Virus record (IMG/VR): IMGVR_UViG_3300020156_000051
Span: 1-41,773 of that record
Direction: 5' to 3' (one strand)
Length of the DNA stretch: 41,773 nucleotides
DNA from: a virus
Position numbers and translations under genes: made by a program. The notes below the pieces were generated by a model. That model was not told where the DNA came from, did no database searches, and worked only from the letters and a program-made list of their open reading frames with translations. This document shows, in pieces, positions 36,925 to 41,773 of this stretch (position 1 is the first letter of the stretch; each line of letters opens with the position of its first letter).

Positions 36925-37091
36925 CAGTCTCTTTCCCGCGCGACGTCGTACTGCGCGTCGGCGTCATCGTCCTGCATGCTGTGTTCCGGGCACTCCGGAT
37001 CCGGCATACGTTGCTGGAGCCGGTACCGCGGGTCGCCGAACGGCACGTAGGCACACGTGCATTCGACGTCCAGCGAGTCTTCAGGCGACAC
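36921..37091 (-). CDS. Small Cys-containing acidic protein, 56 aa
   Basis: GTG 37091 overlaps the end of the previous gene by 11 bases and has GGGGGTG upstream. VECTCAYVPFGDPRY and PDPECPEHSMQDDDADAQ give three Cys, one His and an acidic tail. Possible metal binding. Function unknown. Confidence 0.58.
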   Translation of the reverse strand: MSPEDSLDVECTCAYVPFGDPRYRLQQRMPDPECPEHSMQDDDADAQYDVARERDW

Positions 37092-37497
37092 CGGGCACCC
37101 CCAGCTCCCGCGCGGTCATGCGCAACAGCCGCTGAGCCTCCGCCAACGACGCGATCGCATGGATCGGGCTGTCGAGCAGCCGGAGCTCCTGGGCGTGCGT
37201 CAGATCCGCGTCCAGGGCCTCGAAGTGCTCGCGCATGTCCTCGAACACGTCCGACGTGCGGGTGAACTCGACGACCTCCTGAAGCTCCACTCCGACCCAC
37301 CGTCCGTGTGGATCGTGGTGGTTGAGGCTCTTCCAGATGAACACGGCCTGGTCGCCGGTCCGGGTCCAGCACTCGAAGTCGTCCCGGTGGTACAGCTCGC
37401 CGGTGTACGTGTTCCGCATCGCGCGGATGAACGTCGGCGGCTTGGGCGAATTCGGAGGGAAGATGCGACCGGTTCTGTGAGGCTCCTGCTCGGACAT
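37081..37497 (-). CDS. Unknown protein, first gene of an operator-controlled unit, 138 aa
   Basis: ATG 37497 (MSEQEPHRTGRIFPP) has GAGAGGACC and lies about 33 nt after the predicted transcription start. Aromatic middle (DDFECWTRTGDQAVFIWKSL), then helices (DVFEDMREHFEALDADLT, AIASLAEAQRLLRMTARELG). No family recognised. Confidence 0.7.
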   Translation of the reverse strand: MSEQEPHRTGRIFPPNSPKPPTFIRAMRNTYTGELYHRDDFECWTRTGDQAVFIWKSLNHHDPHGRWVGVELQEVVEFTRTSDVFEDMREHFEALDADLTHAQELRLLDSPIHAIASLAEAQRLLRMTARELGVPGVA

Positions 37498-37537
37498 TAT
37501 GGTCCTCTCATCGGTTTCCCGTGATCTCGGACCCCCG

Positions 37538-37566
37538 ACTTTACCTCTACGGTTAAGCGATGGCAA
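37538..37566 (-). promoter_or_regulatory. Strong promoter with TTTACC/GGTTAA operator
   Basis: Minus strand: -35 TTGCCA (37566-37561), 17-bp spacer, -10 TAAAGT (37543-37538), a near-consensus pair. The spacer carries the dyad TTTACC-TCTAC-GGTTAA (37540-37556). It lies between a terminator and the 37497 start. Confidence 0.72.
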
Positions 37567-37577
37567 CCCCCGAATAA

Positions 37578-37617
37578 AAGAAGCCCCCGGGAGTGCGTGC
37601 TCCCGGGGGTTTTTCGC
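37578..37617. terminator. Bidirectional rho-independent terminator
   Basis: CCCCCGGGAG and CTCCCGGGGG form a 10-bp perfect stem around TGCGTG; TTTTT follows on the plus strand and CTTCTTTTA on the minus. It stops the 39.4-37.7 kb leftward unit and separates it from the next promoter. Confidence 0.85.
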
Positions 37618-37670
37618 GTAGGTTTTGGCTGCCACACCTGAACCTGACGCTGACGACATTACCACGGCGG

Positions 37671-38453
37671 TTATACGCCGTCACGCATCGGCGGTTGTTC
37701 GATCTGCATCACAGACTGCGGTTGGGTGAGCTCGCGCAGGACCCGGGGTACGACCTGAGGGATCAGACGGCGCTGCTCCACCGTCAGGCCGAGCGCATCG
37801 AAAATCTGGTTCAGGGCACCGACCAAGTTCATGCCCTGTTCCCGTGCCAGCCGGACCCTTTCCTCAGCCACCCCGGCATCAAGCGCCGTCTTCGCGACCT
37901 TGGTGAGCAGGATCCGTTCCTTGTGGTAAAGCTCCAGCCACTCCTGCTCGACCGCGGTCAGTGCGCGGAGTTTCTGGTCCTTGCCCTGGCCCTCGACGAG
38001 CTGCCAGAAGTTGATTCGGTCGGCGATCCAAGCGACGTGTCCCCCGGCGCGACGGACCTCTTGCAACAGTGCCTCGTGCGGGTCAAGGTCGATTGGCCCG
38101 CCGTACCCGTAGCTGTTTGTCATGCGATCGATGATCTCCCCACCCATGTAGCGCGCGGCGTTCGTCCGCAGCGTCGGCGTGTTCCCGCCGTGGAAGGAGC
38201 ATCGGCCCCAGCCTTCATGATCAGTGCGTTGCCCCGCTGGTAGCTGGCAGTGCAGCCCATTCGACTTCTCCGCGTAGCAGATATTCTGGCCCTGCTCGTT
38301 CTTCGGGTGCTCCCGAAACGTCGCGCTGTCCTTCTCCGCTCTTGCGGGGTCGGTTTTTCGCGCCGACTGCCGGTTGACCTCGGACGGCTTTTCCGGGTTG
38401 TTCTGCCAGCTCTTGTTCGTTGTCCGCGGATGCTTTCTCTTCTGTGGCGGCAT
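37671..38453 (-). CDS. terS: Terminase small subunit-like protein, 260 aa
   Basis: Basic N-terminus followed by a Cys/His cluster (QNICYAEKSNGLHCQLPAGQ, EGWGRCSFHGG), then helices LYHKERILLTKVAKTALDAG, EERVRLAREQGMNLVGALN and VEQRRLIPQVVPRVLREL. This combination (zinc-like cluster plus helices with an A-L-x-A-G-V-x-E-x-x-V motif) is typical of actinophage small terminases, which recognise packaging sites. It lies far from the large subunit in this window. ATG 38453 has GGAGGAG; the first 77 codons overlap the WhiB-like gene in another frame. Other DNA-binding roles are possible. Confidence 0.68.
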   Translation of the reverse strand: MPPQKRKHPRTTNKSWQNNPEKPSEVNRQSARKTDPARAEKDSATFREHPKNEQGQNICYAEKSNGLHCQLPAGQRTDHEGWGRCSFHGGNTPTLRTNAARYMGGEIIDRMTNSYGYGGPIDLDPHEALLQEVRRAGGHVAWIADRINFWQLVEGQGKDQKLRALTAVEQEWLELYHKERILLTKVAKTALDAGVAEERVRLAREQGMNLVGALNQIFDALGLTVEQRRLIPQVVPRVLRELTQPQSVMQIEQPPMRDGV

Positions 38454-38841
38454 TTTTCTCCTCCTGCACCCGCTTAGTCCGCTGCTTCTCCACCATAGCT
38501 TGGTTGATCAACCGTCCACCATGGATTCCCGTCTGCTCGGCTTCGAGCGCCTCGGCGAAGCAAGCTTCCCGGACCGGGCACGGATTGTCGAACCCCGGCG
38601 CCCCGTTGCAGATCCGCAGTGCCTTCGCCTCACGGTAATTGATCTCTGCGATCTGTGCGGGCGTCTGGCCCACCCGGCTCTGATACAGGAACAGGTCGCC
38701 GTCGGCCGGGGTGCACTTGGCGGCTTCCCGGATCACGTAACCGAGCTTCGGCCGATGCAGCCAGGGCGGCAGGGTCACCTTCCGGCCACCCGCGTCCGGG
38801 AACAGCCCTCGGAACCCTTCCAGCCCGCCGCGCCGCGTCAC
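38221..38841 (-). CDS. WhiB-like iron-sulfur protein with long C-terminal tail, 206 aa
   Basis: Core: AAKCTPADGDLFL, then ALRICNGAPGFDNPCPVREA, then CFAEAL and GIHGG. Four Cys with a G-x-x-G-G turn is the WhiB [4Fe-4S] family, here with the Cys-x8-Cys insertion common in phage versions. WhiB proteins are actinobacterial redox-sensitive regulators that bind sigma factor. GTG 38841 overlaps the upstream stop (GTGA). After the core a charged tail continues for about 90 residues and overlaps the terminase-like gene by 233 bases. Confidence 0.82.
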   Translation of the reverse strand: MTRRGGLEGFRGLFPDAGGRKVTLPPWLHRPKLGYVIREAAKCTPADGDLFLYQSRVGQTPAQIAEINYREAKALRICNGAPGFDNPCPVREACFAEALEAEQTGIHGGRLINQAMVEKQRTKRVQEEKNAATEEKASADNEQELAEQPGKAVRGQPAVGAKNRPRKSGEGQRDVSGAPEERAGPEYLLRGEVEWAALPATSGATH

Positions 38842-39407
38842 GAACCACCTCGCTGGCACTCCGGCTGGAACTGGAAGCACACGCGCCCGGTCACGGGATC
38901 GTAGTTGAAGACCGTGAGCTCCTCGTCGAACGTCAGGCCGGTCTCGGCGAAACACTGGCTCGCCGTCCCGCGGCATGTCGCCGCTGGCGCCTCCTGAATC
39001 GATTCAGGAAGGGAGGTTTTCGGCGGCGAAACAATCCGGTCAGCCGATGAGCCCGGGGAAGTCCGTGAGCGGCCGGTCGATGCGGCCGTGGACGGGGCAG
39101 CGGACGCCACCTTCCGGAACGAACTCTTGGGGGACGAGGATGAAGGTCTCTGGACGGGGGCACTCGCAGAGGGCTTCTCCACCACGATCACAGGGGCCGT
39201 CGGGAGGGAAGTCTCGATCGTTGAAAGCGGCCAGGGCTGTTGCAGTGAACTGCTCTCGGGGTGTGCGGGGGTCCATGCGTCTGCCTCCGGAGTGTCGCGC
39301 TGAAACAGGGCGATGACGGCGAGCAGTGCCGTCAGGATCGGAACAAGCAGTATCTGGGCGCCGTGGTAGCGCGGACTGCGTACCCTCGGCTTGTAATGCT
39401 TTCCCAT
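38838..39407 (-). CDS. Membrane-anchored Ser/Pro-rich protein, 189 aa
   Basis: Basic start (MGKHYKPRVRSPRYHGAQ), one transmembrane helix (ILLVPILTALLAVIALF), a long Ser/Pro/Thr/Ala linker and a C-terminal domain with ATCRGTASQCFAETG and VTGRVCFQFQPECQRG (four Cys). ATG 39407 follows a GAGG. Inside its linker another frame encodes the 78-aa gene, so the linker may partly reflect that gene's shadow. First gene after the 39445 promoter. Confidence 0.55.
   Translation of the reverse strand: MGKHYKPRVRSPRYHGAQILLVPILTALLAVIALFQRDTPEADAWTPAHPESSSLQQPWPLSTIETSLPTAPVIVVEKPSASAPVQRPSSSSPKSSFRKVASAAPSTAASTGRSRTSPGSSADRIVSPPKTSLPESIQEAPAATCRGTASQCFAETGLTFDEELTVFNYDPVTGRVCFQFQPECQRGGS
39040..39276 (-). 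CDS. Nested Cys/His protein, 78 aa
   Basis: A separate frame inside the membrane-protein gene, with GGAGG well placed before ATG 39276 and GC-rich third codon positions. GPCDRGGEALCECPRPETF and VRCPVHGRIDRPLTDFPG give four Cys and a His, a likely zinc ribbon. It is probably the better-supported coding frame in this stretch. Confidence 0.65.
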   Translation of the reverse strand: MDPRTPREQFTATALAAFNDRDFPPDGPCDRGGEALCECPRPETFILVPQEFVPEGGVRCPVHGRIDRPLTDFPGLIG

Positions 39408-39444
39408 GGCGGGCCTCGTTCTGTCGTAGGGATTACTGAGCGCG

Positions 39445-39473
39445 ACTTTACCTCCCAGGCTATGCACGGTCAA
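39445..39473 (-). promoter_or_regulatory. Strong leftward promoter beside the HTH gene
   Basis: Minus strand: -35 TTGACC (39473-39468), exactly 17-bp spacer, -10 TAAAGT (39450-39445). The spacer includes TTTACC-TCCCA-GGCTAT (39447-39463), a weak form of the operator dyad. It drives the 39.4-37.7 kb unit. Confidence 0.72.
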
Positions 39474-39482
39474 CTTCACCCA

Positions 39483-39511
39483 GTAACATCGCTTAACCTG
39501 ACCGGTAAGGT
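39483..39511 (+). promoter_or_regulatory. Promoter of the HTH gene, probably leaderless
   Basis: Plus strand: -35 GTAACA (39483-39488), 17-bp spacer, -10 TAAGGT (39506-39511). The operator dyad TTAACC-TGACC-GGTAAG (39493-39509) fills the spacer and part of the -10. The ATG at 39519 starts 7 bases after the -10, so the transcript would be leaderless or nearly so. Confidence 0.65.
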
Positions 39512-39518
39512 GGTGAGC

Positions 39519-39782
39519 ATGCAGAACACGGAAATCGCGGCCATGCTGGACGTGCACCCCGTCACACTGAGTCGCTGGCGCATCGGCGATCGGTACCCGA
39601 GCCGGGACATGATGCTCCGCATCGAGCACGAGCTCGGCTGGCCTGTCGAACAGCAGATGGACGCGTTCAATCGCAGTGTGCCGGAGAACAAGACCGCGTA
39701 CGCCGTCGAGCTCAAGCAGTTCCTGAAGGAAGTATGGGATGTTCCTGATCCCGCCGAAGAGTCCAGTGTGGAGGATGCATGA
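39519..39782 (+). CDS. Helix-turn-helix repressor candidate, 87 aa
   Basis: Residues 4-40 form a Cro/CI-type HTH: NTEIAAMLDVHPVTLSRWRI, then GDRYPSRDMMLRIEHELGW. The C-terminal half may dimerise (AYAVELKQFLKEVWDVP). Its own promoter and five leftward promoters carry related dyads, so it is the natural candidate to bind them. No peptidase domain, so induction would not be LexA-like. ATGA overlap to the resolvase gene. Confidence 0.8.
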   Translation: MQNTEIAAMLDVHPVTLSRWRIGDRYPSRDMMLRIEHELGWPVEQQMDAFNRSVPENKTAYAVELKQFLKEVWDVPDPAEESSVEDA

Positions 39783-40360
39783 AGATCACAGGCATCGATC
39801 TTTCACTCACCGGCACGGGGGTCGCGGAGATTCACTGGAACGGGACCGCGGCCATGGTGGAGACGTCCGTGCTCACGAGCAAGGGCACGTTGAAGGACAC
39901 GCTGGCCCAGCGGTACGGCCGTCAGCACGGGTTGCTGTACTCAATCCTGGGCTACGCCCGCGGCAGTGACTTGGTCGTCATCGAGACCTTGTTCGCCGCG
40001 CAGAACGCCGGGAGCCTGATCGATCGCGCCGGGCTCTGGTGGCGCGTTGTCGGCGTGCTGATAGCTTGCGACGTCCCGGTGGTCTACATGACCGCGACCC
40101 AGGGCAAGAAGTTCCTCACCGGTAACGGCGGCGCCGACAAGGGAGCCATGGTCCACTGGGCCGGAAAGCTATGGCCGGAATGGATCCCCGCCACCGAGAA
40201 GAACGTCAACGACGAGGCCGACGCGATCGCCCTGGCCTCCACCGGCCTGGCGCTGATGGTCGATGACCACACGCCACTGTTCCCGATGCCGGAGTACCGG
40301 CGCAAGATCCTCGACGACCTGACCAAGCAGCAACAGATCAAGGAAGGTGTTCCCGCGTAG
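39779..40360 (+). CDS. RuvC-like Holliday junction resolvase, 193 aa
   Basis: RNase H-like fold with acidic residues in GIDLSLTGTGVA (Asp7), VVIETLF (Glu near 69) and NDEADAIALA (Asp near 144-147), plus GGADKGAMVHW between. RuvC-type enzymes cleave four-way junctions produced in phage recombination and packaging. Length is near the usual 160-190. Coupled to the HTH gene by ATGA. Confidence 0.88.
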   Translation: MKITGIDLSLTGTGVAEIHWNGTAAMVETSVLTSKGTLKDTLAQRYGRQHGLLYSILGYARGSDLVVIETLFAAQNAGSLIDRAGLWWRVVGVLIACDVPVVYMTATQGKKFLTGNGGADKGAMVHWAGKLWPEWIPATEKNVNDEADAIALASTGLALMVDDHTPLFPMPEYRRKILDDLTKQQQIKEGVPA

Positions 40361-40605
40361 TGCAGCTCCAGCACTGGTTCCCGGCGGCCATCGCCGTCGG
40401 CAACGTCTCGTCCCTCTGGCTCACCACCCGCGGCCGGGTGTCCGGCTTCGTCGTCCTCGCGGCTACCCAGCTGGCGTTCACCGCCTACAGCCTGTTCACC
40501 GGGCAACCGGGGTTCGTGATCCAGAACATCGTCATGACCATCATGGCCGCGCTTGGCGTGCGGAAGTGGCTCCGCGACGGAGTCCACCGAGACACGACCC
40601 ACTGA
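40360..40605 (+). CDS. Small membrane protein, 81 aa
   Basis: GTG start overlapping the TAG of the resolvase gene. Two or three hydrophobic segments (FPAAIAVGNVSSLWLTTRG, VSGFVVLAATQLAFTAYSLF, GFVIQNIVMTIMAALGVRKW). The pattern resembles short PnuC-like or phage holin-like membrane proteins, but no catalytic or gating motif is present. Confidence 0.72.
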   Translation: MQLQHWFPAAIAVGNVSSLWLTTRGRVSGFVVLAATQLAFTAYSLFTGQPGFVIQNIVMTIMAALGVRKWLRDGVHRDTTH

Positions 40606-40611
40606 CACGAA

Positions 40612-40650
40612 AGAGCCCCCGGCCAGATCGACACCGCCGGGGGCTCTCTT
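40612..40650 (+). terminator. Rho-independent terminator after the resolvase unit
   Basis: AGAGCCCCCGGC (40612-40623) and GCCGGGGGCTCT (40636-40647) form a 12-bp perfect stem with a 12-nt loop, followed by CTTCGG. It closes the short rightward unit and may also face leftward transcription of the structural gene beyond. Confidence 0.85.
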
Positions 40651-40711
40651 CGGTTCGCTACCAAACGTTCCGAACAGGTGAAGGAACCTGCACGACCAGA
40701 CTAACAGCCGG

Positions 40712-41773
40712 TCACGGGGTGTGTGGCTGACCTACCTCGACCAAATTTGCCTCCATCGGTGACCCTGTGTGCACAATCTCCGTGGTAACCGGCTCACCGA
40801 CCTCGACAAAGGACAGCTCGAACGATTGGCCCGCGCGCAGGGTCTGCGGATCGACAGTCGACTCTCCGGCGAAGCCGCTGACCGTGTCCCGCTCGACGGC
40901 GTACCCCAGTGCCATGACCTTGGTCCGCTGGAGCGGTAGCGCAGTGTCTGTCTCGATCGCCCGGCCGGGCATGAGCAGCTTGACCCGTTGGAATCCTGGC
41001 ACGGTGTCCGTCTCGACGGCGCGTCCCAGCGGCACGTCACCGTCCTGAACGAACCCGCTGACCGAGTCGAGCTCCAGCGCCCGGTGCAACGTGATGCTCT
41101 TGGCGCGCTGGAGCGCCGCCAGTGCGGTGTCGGTCTCCTGAGCCAGCCCGAGCGCCAGGCTTCGTGAGCGGCTCACTGCGGCTGCGGAATCCACCTCTGT
41201 CGACCAGCCGAGAGCCACGGCCTTCGTGCGACCGAGCGCGGATGCTGAGTCGGTCTCCTGAGCTCGTCCCAGCGCGGCGATCCGGGTGCGCGCGAGCACG
41301 CTCGTGGTGTCGGTTTCCGTGGCGCGGGCCAGCGCGGTCGCCTTGGATCGTGCGACGGCCGCCGCCGTGTCCGTCTCCTGCGCCCGGCCGACGGTGGCGA
41401 TCTTCGAGCGGCCGAATGCGGAGACGGTGTCCGTCTCGACGGCACGCCCCAGGGCCATGCTCTTGGTCCGGCCCAGGGCACTGACGCTGTCCGTCTCAGT
41501 GGCCCGGCCGAGCGCGGTCGTGTTGCCGAACGTCGGATCCGCGGCTGATGCCAGCGCCGTCGAACCTGCGGTCAGGTCGCGTGCGTTGCCGGAGACGTCA
41601 GCCAGCGACGCGGCGGCGAAGGGCCAGTTTCCCCAGGCTCCTGCCTTGACCGCCGTCGCGCTGTTGCTTTCGGCGAGGATCTCCGAATCCGTCAGGACAG
41701 AGGTCCAGAGCCGGACGAGCGATTCGGTGCCGTTTAGCCACTCGGAACCGTCCGCCGCCGAGCGGCCGAAGAA
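40712..41773 (-). CDS. Tail/fibre-like protein, C-terminal part: LamG end plus ETD repeats (runs off right edge)
   Basis: The frame is open to the right edge, so only the last 353 residues are seen. The first part (FFGRSAADGSEWLNGTESLV, RLWTSVLTDSEILAESN, PFAAASLADVSGNARDLTAG) looks like the end of a LamG/concanavalin-type domain, common in phage tail proteins. From about residue 85 an array of about ten 20-24-residue units begins, each with an A-L-G-R-A-x-E-T-D-T-x-S core. The protein closes with SFELSFVEVGEPVTTEIVHT. It is on the head-gene strand and probably belongs to the tail module of a genome that is circular or continues right. Confidence 0.72.
   Translation of the reverse strand, partial: FFGRSAADGSEWLNGTESLVRLWTSVLTDSEILAESNSATAVKAGAWGNWPFAAASLADVSGNARDLTAGSTALASAADPTFGNTTALGRATETDSVSALGRTKSMALGRAVETDTVSAFGRSKIATVGRAQETDTAAAVARSKATALARATETDTTSVLARTRIAALGRAQETDSASALGRTKAVALGWSTEVDSAAAVSRSRSLALGLAQETDTALAALQRAKSITLHRALELDSVSGFVQDGDVPLGRAVETDTVPGFQRVKLLMPGRAIETDTALPLQRTKVMALGYAVERDTVSGFAGESTVDPQTLRAGQSFELSFVEVGEPVTTEIVHTGSPMEANLVEVGQPHTP
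40840..41520 (-). repeat. Tandem protein repeat, core ALGRAxETDTxS
   Basis: About ten degenerate units of 60-72 bp (for example SAFGRSKIATVGRAQETDTA and VLARTRIAALGRAQETDSAS) in the structural gene. Spacing is regular and the ETD core nearly invariant. Similar ETD-type repeats are known in other phage and bacterial surface proteins. Confidence 0.8.

Noticed and set aside
1-41773. Integrase, recombinase or transposase
   Set aside because: I found no tyrosine or serine recombinase motifs and no insertion-sequence ends; the only recombination enzymes are the Cas4-like nuclease and the RuvC-like resolvase.

Overview
The window is a segment of a high-GC, tailed double-stranded DNA bacteriophage of an actinobacterial host. 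The evidence is a DUF935-like portal, MuF-like protein, large terminase and HK97-type head genes, a WhiB-like protein, a family A DNA polymerase, a prim-pol/RepA-like primase-helicase, and dozens of tiny translationally coupled genes (ATGA, GTGA and TGATG junctions). Codons are GC-rich throughout. No integrase, lysis cassette or tail tape measure lies inside the window, so the genome continues past both edges.

Layout. (1) 1-7.75 kb, minus strand: head and packaging module read from large terminase through portal, small membrane proteins, an Acb2-like protein, MuF, a protease/scaffold and a decoration protein to the 5' part of the major capsid gene, which runs off the left edge. (2) 7.75-7.94 kb: a compact hairpin cluster ending in a strong terminator directly upstream of terminase. 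(3) 7.94-13.78 kb, minus: recombination/helicase operon (possible ssDNA-binding protein with a Pro/Ala/Gln tail, Cas4-like nuclease, DECH helicase, small proteins). (4) 13.88-21.75 kb, plus: replication operon starting with a small RHH/zinc protein, then DNA polymerase, primase-helicase and small zinc or membrane proteins, ending at a terminator. (5) 21.8-23.3 kb: about 1.5 kb without a credible gene, holding iteron-like repeats, an AT-rich stretch, palindromes and a final bidirectional terminator; this is the best replication-origin candidate. (6) 23.36-39.41 kb, minus: about 50 mostly small accessory genes in at least five transcription units, including a MazG-like protein, a DnaJ-type zinc protein, a small terminase candidate and the WhiB-like protein. 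(7) 39.52-40.61 kb, plus: HTH repressor candidate, RuvC-like resolvase, small membrane protein, terminator. (8) 40.71 kb to the right edge, minus: C-terminal part of a LamG/repeat structural protein, probably tail-associated, whose start lies outside.

How it fits together. Six promoters in the right arm share one architecture: a -10 and -35 separated by exactly 17 bp, with a dyad related to TTAACC-N5-GGTTAA in or against the spacer. One of them drives the HTH gene itself, apparently as a leaderless message, and another faces the opposite way beside it. This looks like a repressor/operator circuit controlling the whole right arm. A second dispersed palindrome, GTCCA-N3-TGGAC, occurs at least 13 times (four exact) between 22.9 and 39.8 kb, inside and between genes; I found no counterpart in the left half. 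The two dispersed motifs, the hairpin cluster before terminase and the iteron region are the most interesting unexplained structures. All functional calls come from reading motifs by eye; no database search was run.
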